Shown: positions 23,201 through 35,800 of the stretch, piece after piece
How positions within the stretch are numbered: position 1 is the stretch's first letter
Layout: each line of letters starts with the position of its first letter
Assembly: GCA_000711775.1 (NCBI GenBank)
Contig: ARYC01000216.1
Location: 1 to 64,000 of the forward strand
Direction: 5' to 3'
Source of the DNA: Oxytricha trifallax
Taxonomy: Eukaryota > Ciliophora > Spirotrichea > Sporadotrichida > Oxytrichidae
DNA length: 64,000 bases
Notes under the pieces: model-generated
Database searches by the model: none
Told to the model about the DNA's origin: nothing
What the model saw: the letters and a program-made list of their open reading frames with translations, nothing else
Position numbers and translations under genes: made by a program

Positions 23201-25866
23201 CCACATTCTCATCATCACTTTATTATTCTGATCTTGTCATTTACTATCTTCTCTGCATTCTTTAATATCTGGTAGATTAGTGATTTTGCTGGCGTCTAGT
23301 TTATATTCTTTCATTATTCTCTCTTGATTACTCATTTCTTGTTGAGTGATAATTTTGCCTTTCATATTTAGGAGCATTGAAATCATCGCTATCATGATCA
23401 CTGGACTCTTCTTCTTCTGATTCATTAACTTCAAAGTTCTCCTCCATCTCGAAGTTTTCATCGCTATCTCTATCATAAAAACTGTTTTCAGGATCGATAT
23501 TTGGATTGATATTTCTTTGTTGTTTTTCTTCTTCAATCTCATTCATTCCTCCAACTTATCCTCTTCTTTGAGCTCTTCTATTAAGTCCTCCTCTAAGAGA
23601 TCTTCTGGCATCATTACCTCCTCTTCCTCTTCTTCCTCTGCCTCTTACATTAAAGTTTTCAAGGAGTTCTGCTTCATCTTGACTGCCACCTTGGTTTTGT
23701 ACATTATTAGAAATCTAGCTAAGTTAAGAGTTAAAAAATATATTATTCAGCCTTCCTCTATTTGCAGGACCTCTATTGTTATCATTTTGTTGATCTATTA
23801 TCATATCCTCTTCAAAGTCAAGTTAATCTCCCAATAAATCTCTATTGCTGAAGAAATCGTTTCTCAAGCCCTCTTCCAATTAACCTTAAATGAAGTTTTC
23901 CTCTTCTCTTGCCATTTCTAATCTTACTGCAAGGTTTCTCTCGTATTCTTCATTTGTCATTATTCTTTCATTTGTGAATTTTCCAATTCTGGATGATGGT
24001 GGTTACACTTCATAAGGTATCAGACTGTAAGGGCATATTTAAGGTTCTACCTCTCTATCGTAGTAAATGTTCGTGTTGTGCATAATATTGTCGCTCATGT
24101 AAAACTGCTCAACTCTTGTACCTTCGTATTTAAATTCAGCAAATTCACAAGAAAACAAACTTAAAGTACCCATGACAGAGCCAACAACAAAACATGAACC
24201 ATCTGGAGAAAACTTGCCATCATATGGATCATTCATAGTATATTTTTCGAACGAGTAGACACCATATTCAATGAATTTCTTGATTAACTTTCTTTGCTTT
24301 ATGTTCCATAAACATATAATTCCTCCATCACTTCCAGAGAAGAATATTTCTTCTATCTTAGGATGAGCAGCTAAAGCAAATGAATAGTTTTTAAGAGTGA
24401 CACCGTTCTCCTTTGCTATGTCATTTATTGTACTTTGTGTGAAGGAGTCCCAAATCTTAATCAAGCTGATATCTTAATCGTTTTTATCAATTTCCATTTT
24501 CCCACTAACAACGCTTATTGCATATCTTCCATGACAAGACCAAGTTATGCAGTCTACTTGCCATTAACCTTGCTTTTATTTATATTCAGCTATGTTTTTA
24601 ATATTACCAAGTCTCTATAAAGATATTTTAATTAAACTAATGAAACTTACATCTCTGTAAAAGGTGTTTTTATCTCTTTCATTTTATGGTGGTCTATGTT
24701 CAAGAGTAGTAACAAGTCTTTCTTCTGTTAATTAAAGCAATAAGGGTTCCTTTTTGGTTTTTTCTAATTCTATATTCCAGACCTTTGCTGTTCCATCTAT
24801 TGAGCCTGTGAACAAGAATTTTCCATTTGGTGAGAACTCGCAGAAATGTACAGATTTCGTATGTTTTCTAGCCATACCTTACCATACACACGCCTTAGGA
24901 TCTTACTTCTTAAACTTTTGCACATCTAATCGCCATAGTAATATCTCTCCTGAATTAGTACCAGCAGCAATTAGTCCATGCTGATTGACATTAATTGATT
25001 CAACTTTCTTGTTTCTTGAAGAGCCAGGTCTGTATTCTTCAGGAGTCAAGTTCAAAAAGTATCTCTCTTTTTTAACAGCTTGGACCTCATGTCTTCCTCT
25101 TGATCTCCTCATGACTTACTGCTCTTAGGTCTAAGAACTTGCTTGCTTTAATGAATTAATGTAGTTAATCTCATCATAGATTAAATCATTAGTAAAATTA
25201 TAGATTTTGATAGTTCCATCGTCCGAGCATGTGACCAAGATCTAAACTTTCTCAGGTTCTCTTTGTTGTTGTCCTTGTTGCTTAAGCTTCAATTAGTAGA
25301 ACTTGATGTTATTCACGACAGCATTATGTGCAGCAATCTCATCTAACTTTTAGCATTTCTTCCAATCCCATATGATTAGTTTTCCATCTTTACTAGAAGA
25401 GGCTAGGTACTAATTACATTTGCTTATATCCATATCTGTAATCACCTCTTAATGGCTATGGAGGGAACCTTGAAGATTCATGGTCTCCTTGTCCCAAATT
25501 TTTATGATCCTAAAGAATATGTATAAACTACAAAAAGTTGAAGGACTTACCCATCATCAGCACCACTAATGATATAGCTTCCTGTTTAGTCAAAAATCAC
25601 ATTGTAAATTGGGGCATTATATCCCTCTTAAATTAATGCATGCCCAAATATTGTTTTAACTCTCTGATAGCGGGAAATTTAATAATTTTTTAGATTTCTT
25701 TTCTGATCAGTCACAAAATTTTCAAAATGGAGTCCCTTCGCCCTGAGTAGCAGGTTATCATGATCTCCTATAAGCAGCTTTGTTCTAGAAATAGGGAGGG
25801 TGATTAAAAACTAATAAAAAATTTTACTTTTTGATGTCGGAGATTTTTGAATTAATGGGTGCACAT
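20280..25866 (-). CDS. WD40, PHD-like finger and bromodomain protein of BRWD/PHIP type
   Basis: Three introns (25510-25550, 24615-24650, 21207-21239) and a small N-terminal gap leave about 1,821 residues. The N-terminus opens with LPISRTKLLIGDHDNLLLRAKGLHF, then about eight WD40 repeats (GADDGIIKIWDKETM, SSSKDGKLIIWDWKK, CSDDGTIKIYNF, TGSIDGTAKVWNIE, FSGSDGGIICLWN, KFSPDGSCFVVGS). Next is a long acidic and Arg-rich disordered region (about 23.8-22.7 kb) and a Cys/His-rich zinc finger (CQFCQRSDLPLTG, FHKDC, CSRCGLIGATIKCHTCSKYYH, CFLC). A BRWD-like block follows, then a bromodomain with the acetyl-lysine Asn in LISYNAKLYN. BRWD/PHIP proteins bind acetylated chromatin and act as CRL4 substrate adaptors. 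The PHD-type finger between the WD40 and bromodomain is not usual in the animal proteins. The tail is Asn/Gln-rich. Confidence 0.85.
25811..25821. other. Small IES (11 bp, pointer AAAAA) or 17-nt intron at the BRWD-like N-terminus
   Basis: The frame changes here between MCTHQFKNLRHQK and FLITLPISRTK. Either an 11-bp IES (repeats at 25806-25810 and 25817-25821) or a 17-nt intron (25811-25827, GTAAAA..ATTAG on the minus strand) repairs it. Confidence 0.5.
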
Positions 25867-26596
25867 TCTTTTTTTTTATTTTGATGTCCTCCCTCTACAG
25901 TTTATTTTTAAAGTAACTAAGTAAGATAATTTTAATCAAACTGACTAAAATTCAGCTTAGCTTCCTCAAACTTTACGGGATGGGTCTCTCCCTGCCAATC
26001 CATTCTATTTGGAAGCTCGATCTTATCCTGGTGCTACAAAAAATAAAGGAAAAAATTGGTTACCTATTAGACAATTTGTTCGAAAAGTTTTGGTTCTAAA
26101 ACTGACTCTAAAAGTCGCAGAGAAATTAAATTTCCCTATCGCTAGGCTATCTCTTTGGGGTTTTCCCTGTGAGCGTCTGGTAGCATTATAAATGTTCTGA
26201 CTTATTATAGTAAATCAATTAAAAATAATCTCAGATACTCTAATAGAGTATATAGCGCCTATTATTAATTTCAATATTTAAATCTCAGATTAATTAGTTT
26301 AATATAGAAAAATAGGGTGTTAAATTAAATTTAATATTTCTATAATTATGATTTATTTCTTTCTAAAAAATTTAATATTAATAAATAAAATTTGCACTTA
26401 TTATATTATTTAACTTTTCCTTGTCCTAAAACTATTTTAATTATATTGAATAATTAGCATTTATTAAGTTTTTCTTTACTATCTCTGTAATTAAATGAAT
26501 TTTTGGTAAATCCTATATCCATCATATTTCTGATGACTAATGATCATAACTGCAATGAGGTGCTGATAATATAAAATATTTAAATTTAAATTTGAA
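25867..26596. other. Intergenic stretch with one unexplained open frame
   Basis: Between the divergent genes, plus-strand 25967-26200 holds an open frame, with less AT-rich codons than its surroundings, reading LPANPFYLEARSYPG and on to TGA. It matches nothing I know. The remainder is AT-rich and presumably regulatory. Confidence 0.35.
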
Positions 26597-29500
26597 ATGA
26601 GTATATACGATGACTTAGCTAATTCAGGCTACATGAACCAAGACGAGCTGAGGAAGCAGTTTGCCTCCAATGCTTATGATCTTGAAAAGTCTATGGAAGC
26701 AACTAATAAATTCGTAGATTTTAATCAGTATGAGATAGAAAACTCATAGGCTGTACTTGAAAATATTTAGATAGATCCCTAATTCAAATATGGAGGTAAT
26801 CCCAATTTCAACAATCAGCATGCACATCATAACTAGCATTATTAAAATCAAAATTACAAGAAGGTATTTAATCCCAATCTAAAGACTTAAGAAGCTTTCG
26901 ATGACTACTAAATGCCAAGTGCAATTAAGTCTCCACTCTCAGGCCATGGAAATGCCAGTAATTTGGATATTCAACAGAACTTGTTTGGAAGAGCGATGCC
27001 AAATTAAGAAGTGAATGCTTCTGATGACTTCCTTAAAGACTCCACTACTGGTTTAAATTACAACTAGCCTAAGAGAATGCTACAGCTAGAAGATGAAGAC
27101 ATAATTCAAATTCACAATTAGCACAATGTATTACCTTAAGAAATTAAAACTGGCAGATTTGCAACAAATCATACTATTGATTAAAATTATCATCATTCGG
27201 ATAATCATATTTAAAAGAAGTCTTTGTATGAAGATGACATCAATAGATTCAAAAGTTTCATAATTATTATATTTAGTATAAGTAACAATGACTATTTGCA
27301 ATAAATCCTGATGTAACTTCAGGGATAAAATTCAGATCCCTTCACACAATAAAATGAAAATCCCTCATAAAATCAAATCTACCAAGGCTAATAAAACATT
27401 AATCCTCAATAAATTCAAAATCAAAACCATCACAACTATTTATGTATATTTTATTAGAGGTCCATATCAGACAACACATTAGTTGATAAGTATCATAAAT
27501 AGTAACTAATGAACAACAAGCCAGGCCCCTAAAATTATGATTTAATCAAAGACAACTCAATCCTTGAGCTTGCCAAGTTAAAGCACGACAGCGGAAATAG
27601 TGACAGTGTAACTCCTCAATCTAATTACGATAACTAGGATTTTACGGGAAATAAGAACAATGATTTTATGTCTAGAGATATCTCTTATCTTCAGAACTAG
27701 CAGTATTAGCAATTCTCAAACCTAAAGAGTTATTTGTATTTTATTAAGAATCCTATGGAGTAAGAAGCAGGATACCAACAGTATGGGAATGACAACATGG
27801 ATTTCTTCAAGATTCCACCTATCTCTACAAACCTAAACACAGTGGGCAACAGTATAATATCCTACGATAAGTACACTCCAAACTACCCCGCCCTCAGAAA
27901 TGCAGTACCAGGCCAAAGTTACGTTATTGATGAGAAATAATATCAAGTTCCTCAAAGACATGGGGTAAGTGATAACTATCTCATTAATAATAACAAAGAG
28001 AACTTTGACTAATAAAACATTTCATAGGTGTAGGCACAAGCACCTCTCCCAAATGGCATTCATGGAAAATATCCATAAGAGCAATAAATGCACTAATAAA
28101 TGCAACAACGCTAATAAAACTACCCAACCATGCAGAGCGAGTAGTATCACAATTAAGACCCATATTCAAATATTAATTAAATCTCTATGCATCAACAGCT
28201 CCAGTAAAATTAAATTATATTATATAAAATATGTAATCATAAATCAAAGTTTAACAACAACAACAACAACAACCAATAATATCACATTAATAAATGCAAT
28301 AACCTCAGTTACAACCTAGAATGAATTCAGTTCAAGAAAATAAAAGAAAAGAAATAATGAGCAAATTCGATGATATTCCCATTAAAGTTCTAAATAAAGC
28401 AGAAGGATACTAAGAAAAGAAGATGAACGATGAACCTATCGAAGATAACTAAGAATATGACGATTCTCAACTATCCCTATAATAAATATGATTTCTATAA
28501 AATTTAATACTCTAAATATAATTGAGAGGATTGAACATCCAAAATGGAAAGTAAGAATGAATGCCTATAAAGAAATAAACAATCTGTTTTACAATGAATA
28601 TTCAAAGGAGTGTTTGAAAGCAAAGGGTCAAATATAAGAAACAGAGCCTGATTATGATGAAAATGGAAATTTCCTTAACAAACCTTTTGAACTTTACAGT
28701 TCTTTTTTACATAAAATTATTAGTGATAGCAACTTAGTGGCTTAATTTGAGGGTTTAAATTGCCTACTAGCTTATGTGAAATTTGCTCCAGACATCAAGA
28801 GTGTCGTCTTCTAAATTAATGGCATTTTGCTAGAAAAAATCTAGCACAATAAGCCTAACTTGAAGGATATAATTTTGAAAATTATTCTCAACATTTTCAA
28901 GAAAGATAGAACTCTCAGTATGCTACCAGAAATACTTAAGAGATTTAAGAATAAAAACTTTAAGATTGCTACTTTTTCAGTTGAGGCAATTTATGAATGC
29001 TTAAAGTAGCAAACATTAATTGACGAGAATAGTCTTAAATCAATCTTTAAAACATCTTAAGATAATCTGAGTCACCCTAATAAAGAACTAAAGGAAGCGA
29101 CTATTTTATTAATCTAAGAAATTTATAAGAACTGTGAAGATGATATCCAAAGTTTTATGAGGAATTTGAAAAATCTCAGGCCTGTATAGCAAAAGGACAT
29201 CAAAGACTTATTGACTGATGTACAAAAGAATAACAAAATAACTATTGTTTTATTCAAAGCTTAGTCTGCTGTACCCTAAACATATACTGAAGGGTTTTCT
29301 CCAAAGAAATACAAAGCCCTCATTGAAGAGAAAGTTTTAGAGGACGATGAGGATTTAGCAATTCAGGATAAACTAGTTGAAAGTGATTTAACTCTTCTCA
29401 CTCCAGATAACTTCTTCGAAATTCCTTACCTCACTTAAATCAATGTAAAGAAGAAAGGAATAGAGACCTTTAACTAAGAACTTGAAAAATTGATTATCAA

Positions 29501-30375
29501 AAAATAAAGCGGGACACAAGTTGTTAACAAAGATTACTCACAGATTTTCAATGTAATAACTCACATGCTAGAAGATTCAAACGCACTTGTTTTTATGGAG
29601 GCAATCAAAACCCTTGAATATCTCTGCATTTTACTTGGTAAGAATATCAAACCTCAAAAGATGAGACAGTTCATCGCAATATCTTTAATATTTATTTTAT
29701 TTGGCACTCCTGACAGACAAGTATAAAGAGACTAAGACTGGTCCAATTGCAGCTGTGAATAAAACTCTAAACACTATCATTAAAAAGTAGACTCTGCCTC
29801 TAACTGGTTTATTTGATCATCTTATCAATACTTTAGCTCACAACAGCAAAAACGCAAGAGTTAAATAGCTTATCATAGAGAAATGTGATTAAACAATCTA
29901 GGAAGATAAATCCCTAAAAACTGATGATACTAACTTGATAATTATTTTTAAATCAGTGAAAGAGAAGTTGATTGGGTTGATTTAGAAAGACACAAATGCC
30001 AGTGTTAGAGATGCTGCAGTATCATTAATTGCTACTTTTAAGGCTTTTACCGTAAATAGTAGTGTTATTGATGAAACCATTAACACTCTCCCCAAATATA
30101 GAATCACAGAGATTAATAAGTTAGCACAAGAAAGAGCACAAGTTTAATCAAATATAATTATAGCTTATTTAAATAATTCTATAGCTAATAAAAAAAGCTA
30201 ATTTTTAACTTAAAAATTAACAAATTTTATATTTATATTTAATAATATTAAAATATTAAAATCAGTTGCTCTTAACTCTCCATCAAATTAGAAACAATCA
30301 AATGAAAAAAAGTTACAAGTAAATTTTAATCTAGAATAAAACAATTCATTTAATTAATTTAATATAGATTGCTGA
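26597..30375 (+). CDS. TOG-domain microtubule-associated protein (XMAP215/Dis1 family), four IESs
   Basis: The N-terminal ~590 residues (MSIYDDLANSGYMNQ and on) are Asn/Gln-rich and probably disordered. Then comes RIEHPKWKVRMNAYKEINNLF, the typical opening of a TOG domain, followed by HEAT-like helical pairs (KIILNIFKKDRTLSMLPEIL, FSVEAIYECLK) and a second TOG-like array (MRQFIALLTDKYKETKTG, KQLIIEKCDQTIQ, SVRDAAVSLIATFKAF). XMAP215-type proteins bind tubulin dimers and speed microtubule growth. Four IESs (62, 35, 28 and 114 bp) are needed, and with them the length is divisible by three. I treat the Q-rich front and the TOG part as one gene because only a 35-bp break separates them; two genes cannot be excluded. 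The TGA directly abuts that of the convergent neighbour. Confidence 0.8.
28198..28259. other. IES of TOG gene, 62 bp, pointer CAACA
   Basis: The repeat occurs at 28193-28197 and 28255-28259 inside a poly-Gln tract. Joining keeps the Gln frame through to SKFDDIPIKVLNK. The AT-rich spacer contrasts with the flanks. Confidence 0.8.
28480..28514. other. IES of TOG gene, 35 bp, pointer CTA
   Basis: CTA occurs at 28477-28479 and 28512-28514. Joining gives DDSQLSLNIIERIEHPKWK. A CTA at 28471 is an alternative left end. Confidence 0.6.
29679..29706. other. IES of TOG gene, 28 bp, pointer GCA
   Basis: GCA occurs at 29676-29678 and 29704-29706. Joining gives MRQFIALLTDKYKETKTG, a good TOG helix. Confidence 0.85.
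30151..30264. other. IES of TOG gene, 114 bp, pointer AATCA
   Basis: The repeat occurs at 30146-30150 and 30260-30264. The spacer is in frame but very AT-rich and out of character. Joining gives AQVQSVALNSPSNQ. Confidence 0.65.
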
Positions 30376-32342
30376 TCAAAATATTTGTCTATAATCAATC
30401 TTTTTATCGAGCTAGGTCCAATCCTATACTGCTTCACCCTTCTACTTCTTTCCTTTCTTCTTCTTTGCAGCATTCTAAGCATTGATATTATTACTGTTAT
30501 TTCCATTTTTCTATGGCTTTGAACTTGTAAACAAAGATGCTAGTAAATCCTCAGGTTTAGCAGTTTGAGGTCGATTACCTTTTTTGTCTAATTCAAGAGT
30601 TGGGTATTCAGAGTTAAATTTCTTGTCTTTACCCACAACAAAATTTTACTAAGAAGGAGGTGGCTGCTTTTATACAGTAAAGTTCTTGGAAGTATAATAT
30701 AATATTTTACAGTATTAAAATTGCAATGAGTTATAGTGATTCTGGTGTCACTGGCGCTATTCCACATACTCTCAGACACGATATAAGTGCCTTTGTTTGC
30801 AGATTACTCTTGCTAATTAGATAAGGTTGGAAATTAGTCAACTTTCTTTTCCTCTCTCTGAATCATCTTCTTTACCTCTTCTTTTGGTTTAGGAGGAGGA
30901 GTAGGAGATCTGGGTCTCTCGTTCACAACAACAACCATTTTCTTCTTTTATTATTTGATTATGTTATTAGCAGCTACTTTTTATACTTTTTCTTATTTAA
31001 TTTCTCCAAACTTAACTTTGTTGTCATCTTCATCAAATGCCATACTGAAATCCTCATTCTCTATCTAACTCATCATTTTGCATAGTTTTACCTACTTTTG
31101 CGATCACGTTCCTAAGCTTATATAATTGTTTGTCTATCAGGTGCCTTGAAGGTAGTAGCAGGGTTATTCTTTTTCTTTTCTTTTTATGGCTTGATCTTTG
31201 GTGGTTTTGCTATTTACTATATCAGTGAAGGGAATTATTGCTCAGATTTTGCGTTTATTCCTGCTGAAGCCAATATTTGTTTCTTTCCCTAGACAAATGT
31301 AGGGAATTAGTCTGTATAGTTTTCTCTGGTAAGTTGAGTTTTTTATTTCTGTTCTTCCTGATATTAGGCATCATGTTCCTCCTCATTATCCGAAAACCCG
31401 AATTCCACTCTAACTTCTTTTCTGATGCCATGTTGATGTAAATAATGAGAAGCCAATTGTGGTCCATCTTCAAACACTAAAGTCTGGCATAACTCAGTTG
31501 CAAAATCACAAACGAAATGCTTTTTAGCGTGATGCTCTCTGATCTCTAAGAAGTCTCTAAATACTTCAAACTCAGGCAAATTTGAAAACTTCTACTTATC
31601 TCTTGCTTTCTTCTTTCCTTATCTCTTGCAAATATCACAAAAGTGATGATCTTGTACGTAATGTCTATTTAGCGAATCTTAATCATAAAAGTTCTAGAAT
31701 GTACAGAAATAGCATGTTGGATGTACTTTTTTGACATGCCATGATATATCTTTGAAATCATACAATACCTACTCGTACATAAGAACAGGTTTGTGCTCTA
31801 TACATTTCTCGCATAATATTTTCTATGTACCTGCTCATAATGTTCCTGCAGGGATTTCAAAGTTGGGAATTTTCTTCTCATATCTTCTGATGAACAAATC
31901 TTACAGTAGTTGCCAATCTAGAGCAAAATATCTCCTTTTGCTGTGGGTGTAGAGTAGTAGACCCCTGTTTCTCTGTCAAAAATAGGGTCCATACATGTTG
32001 CTAAGATCTCATATTTATTGTGAGTAATCAATACTTTATCATTCAACTATTTACAAATTGGACATTCAAAACCTAAATTTAATATAAAGTATTATCTTTC
32101 ATTTTTAAATACAAATTTACTTGGAAAATTATGTATATAATGATATTTTTATAGTTAATAAGAAATATAGTTTATTCTTTCTTCTCCTATTTAAGCCTTA
32201 ACTTCATAATGCATCTCCAGCATACTTGGTTGTGGCCGCACTCTCCGATGGCAAAATAATCCATTTTCTCGACACAAACCGCGCATACTACATCATCTGA
32301 TGGTTTTCTAGTCTATTGCTATGTTCTTTACCTTGATTCCAT
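30376..32342 (-). CDS. RING and C2H2 zinc-finger ubiquitin ligase, ZNF598/Hel2-type
   Basis: Three firm IESs (110, 20 and 35 bp) and one 11-bp break leave about 596 residues. The protein starts MESRQRTQQQTRKPSDD. The RING reads CAVCVEKMDYFAIGECGHNQVCWRCIMKLRL then CPICKQ. A chain of Cys/His fingers follows in the Hel2 order: YCKICSSED..H, LCEKCIEHKPVLMYEQ, CYFCTFQNFYDQDSLNRHYVQDHHFCDICKR, EFEVFRDFLEIREHHAKKHFVCD and QLASHYLHQHG. The C-terminus is Lys/Gln-rich and ends DWTQLDKKIDYRQIF. ZNF598/Hel2 senses collided ribosomes and ubiquitinates small-subunit proteins to start ribosome quality control. In a ciliate with reassigned stop codons it would act in the same way (inference). Domain order gives good confidence. 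Confidence 0.88.
30680..30714. other. IES of ZNF598-like gene, 35 bp, pointer TACAGTA
   Basis: The repeat occurs at 30673-30679 and 30708-30714. Joining gives THCNFNTVQKQPPPSQQNF on the minus strand. Confidence 0.88.
31082..31101. other. IES of ZNF598-like gene, 20 bp, pointer TTTTGC
   Basis: The repeat occurs at 31076-31081 and 31096-31101. Joining gives ERDRKMMSQIENEDFSMAF. Confidence 0.88.
31819..31829. other. Probable 11-bp IES of ZNF598-like gene, pointer TA
   Basis: A frame change lies between SLQEHYEQV and LCEKCIEHK. TA repeats at 31817-31818 and 31828-31829 repair it and keep the zinc-binding CEKC. The 2-bp pointer is weak evidence. Confidence 0.45.
32068..32177. other. IES of ZNF598-like gene, 110 bp, pointer ATTC
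   Basis: The repeat occurs at 32064-32067 and 32174-32177. Joining completes the RING as RLKQEKKECPICKQ. Confidence 0.78.
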
Positions 32343-32805
32343 TATACTTATTCTTTCACTTTTATATGATTTAATGATTTTAAATAATACATTAAGAAAA
32401 ATTAATAAATCCAAGAATTTATATAAGCAAACCAAATAAAATGATTGTGTAAAAGTTAATAGAGCTTTTCCGAATATAAATTATGTAAAATTATAAATAA
32501 ATATATGATTATTACCCATAATACACTTACTAGGCAATAATATAAGTTGCCTCAAGAAAGAGACCTTATAGAAAAAAATTTCAATTTTAATATAATGAAT
32601 GATTAAGATAAACAATAAATAATATGTTGAGCAGATAAAAGTTTAAATTACATAAGCAAAAGTGAAAATAATATATTCTTCCAATCATATATTTTGTAAT
32701 TATTTATCTTAATTAGTCCAACGCGATATTTATTGACAACTCTTAGATACACATTTAAACTGAAATAAGTATAATATCTTATAACAATAAACTTTTAAAT
32801 TAAAC
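32343..32805. other. AT-rich intergenic stretch
   Basis: Nothing coding was recognised. Confidence 0.5.
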
Positions 32806-35800
32806 TCAATATTGATTTTGATTACTATAGTGCTAGATTTCATCATCCTCATAATCTTCATAGGTGTTTTAATATTCGTTTCTCTGTGCCTATTGCTTCT
32901 TCATGACTGGGGCCATGATTTAATTCATGTACTTGATAAATGCATTTTCTGGCTGGTTTGACACAAACTCCAAAAATGTAATTACTTTATGTGGTTATAA
33001 CTCCATCAATTTATCACTAACTTCCTTCAAACATCTATATACATAGTCGAATTCCTACAGACAAGGAAGGTCTTCCCTCAGGCTTTCAGGTGGATTTTTA
33101 AGGAAAATCTTTTGCATTTCAATTAAGACATCGAAAGCTCTGATTAAATCTGGATTTTCAGAGTGTAAGGCTTTGGTAATTCTAGCTATACATCTCATGA
33201 TAACTCTGAGGTAATGCTTTTACTCTTCGGTCATATCAAGGCTTAAATCCTAAGGCATGCACTATCTCAAGATTTAGAAGAGAGTCACCAAAGATGTAGT
33301 AAATTCTTTAGAGTTTAAAAGCTTGCTTACGAGCTTCTAAGATTCCATTGTTACTTCGTTTTATTCATTCTGATTTCTTTGCATTGATTAGGATGATTGT
33401 CTAATTGTATTTTTCTCAATTAGAGCTTTTTCATTTGCAAATACCTTAAGGTTGAAGTCTAACACTGTTTTATAAGTTTCTAGAGGTAAGGCAAATAATA
33501 CATCCTCACTTTCTAAAGCTATTGATAATCCCTTGAGAAGTTTAAACTTTTGATCTTTAAGTTTTAGGCTTTGATAGTGAACGTATAATGAAACTCCGAT
33601 CTTTTAGGCCTCTTCTTTATCACTGAAGTTTAGCAGTAATTCTTGAATTTTCTAAGTGCCTATCTCTTCATCACCTCTTTAAACTTAAACTTGATAATCA
33701 TTAAATACTCTCTCTACCAAAGCCAATTGCTCTTATCTTATTACAGTTACTTCTGCTTGCTTTTGTCTTTAATATTTTTCTAAGATAGCCTGCTCTTGCT
33801 ACTGTGATAGCTTTTCTTCAAACTATTCAAGTTTCTTCATCATAAGTAAATGTTGATCTTGTTGAATCTTCAGTTACTTCTTTAGGTCCTCGTTTTCACT
33901 AACTTAAGTCAAATAGCATTTATTAGCTTCTTTTAAGTTGCTGATTACTTCTTCGTGGTCATGTCTGATTTCTTCATATTTATCTTTCCACTCTGCTGTT
34001 TCATGATTCTAAAAGTGCATAAGTTCATATTTCTGCTTCTCGATTCTCTTTTTCTCTTGCTCTAACTTCTCCATCTCCAGTTTCCATAGATTCTCTTTAA
34101 CAGCACTTTCTTTCAACTTGTCCTCACTCTCATCAAACGAATAGTCTTTTGGCTAAATGTTTTGGTATAATACCTCTTCTTTCTTTTAAATAGCATTTTA
34201 AGATTGGTTTATACAGTCTTGCAGCTCTTCATCTTCATCAGTCTTTACGATTTGGTATCTTTTGCTCTTATCGCTTTGATAGTAGTTACTACTTTTACTG
34301 TTATCAAATTAGAAGTTTCTATTCACATCTTACTCGATTAAAATCCTCTAAATTTGTCGTATTTATAATCCTTATTTAATTAGTTGTCAGTCTCTTAAAT
34401 TAAGAATTAACTTAACCTAAAAATTGGTCTATAAAATAAAAATATAACAAAAGGTTTTTGGGGGTTTTAATTGGCTTTTCTTTTTCATGAGAACTTTAAC
34501 CACTATTTGACTTGCTTTGCTTTTCTTGATGTAACTAAGCTTCTAATCTATTAATAATTTGATCATATTTACTAAGACCATCATCCTCTTGTTAATGTTT
34601 TCTTTAATTGCTGCTTTTTCTTTTTTCTCTCATTTGCTGGTACAGTTTCGAGTGTACACTTTAATTCTTACTTCTAGTTGAGTTTATCATGCTTTCATCA
34701 ACTTAATGATGTGATGAGATGTTATTAAGTTAAAGGTCTTCAAATTTACCTGGTCTTTACTTCCCTTCTTGAGCAGTTTTAATTCTTTGTTACTCTATAC
34801 TAGGCAATTTTAGCTAAGGCTTCGAATCTTTTTCATTTAGCTGTGGTCTGAACTTAAATTAGAACCAATTTATGAAAGAATTGTAGTCTTTTTAATTATG
34901 CATAAGCTGTATCTCCATAAATTCCTAAACCTTTTGTAGACCGAATTTCTAAACGCACATTTCAAAGAACTCAGAGACTTATTCATCCATAACATTCTTA
35001 GCTAATAGAATAGAAATTTTTCTAAAATCCTCAATACTCCACTACTCAGTTTAATTTCCATTTAAACTGTGCATCATTAGCCAGTTAAAAGTATTCTTAA
35101 AAAGTTGTGGATTATCTTAGCAAACTACTGAAACTCTATCAATTAAGTCTTTCAATCGTAACTATTTAACCCAGTTATTCAGTAAAAACAATTCCACTGA
35201 GCTGTCTCTGTTTTCTGATTCAGCCTAAGCAAAGCATTTTAATATAGTAGGCGTAAATTAGTAGCAATCCTCTATTCCGAAGATTTCTTCTTTCATCCAT
35301 AATAGCGCTTTCATTGAGAAAGCCTATTATTATTTTTAAACCGGATTCTTTGTTTATTGAGCTAAGATTGATAGGATCTTGTTGAAAATGATTTCTTTGT
35401 TTTAAAAGTCTAAATTTTAAGCACTGCTTTATAAGCTCTTAATCAATTAAAGGCCCTGTTAAAAGTCTTAATCAATGACCTCGATAAAATGCTCCCCAAT
35501 CGATTTTGGAACAACTTTAGGCTGTTCAAGCTCTGAAAGATGAAGATTACGATCATTTACATTTTAAGAACCTGGATTACTGTTATAGTTTTGAGCAAGC
35601 TACTGCTAATCTTCATCTTCTTCATTTACATCCAAATGTTGATTATGTTAATCTAGCTATGATTTGAAAGCAATCATTACTTTAATAAGTTACTCACTTA
35701 ACTTCTCATTTTCAATTATGTTCAAGTACCTGCTTAAGATCCTACTTCTCACTTCTTCCAACTCTTATATCTATACTCCTTTCGTCTGTAATATCTCAAT

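Noticed and set aside
26009..26191. Plus-strand frame at 26009-26191 as a gene
   Set aside because: It is short, has no recognisable feature and no upstream or downstream continuation; kept only as a note in the intergenic entry.
28261..28340. The AAC/CAA run near 28.25 kb as a simple microsatellite outside coding
   Set aside because: It is part of a poly-Gln tract once the CAACA-bounded IES is removed.
34375..34472. Boundary between two separate coiled-coil genes
   Set aside because: The 7-bp pointer TTTAATT joins the two frames exactly, and neither half has its own start or stop here.
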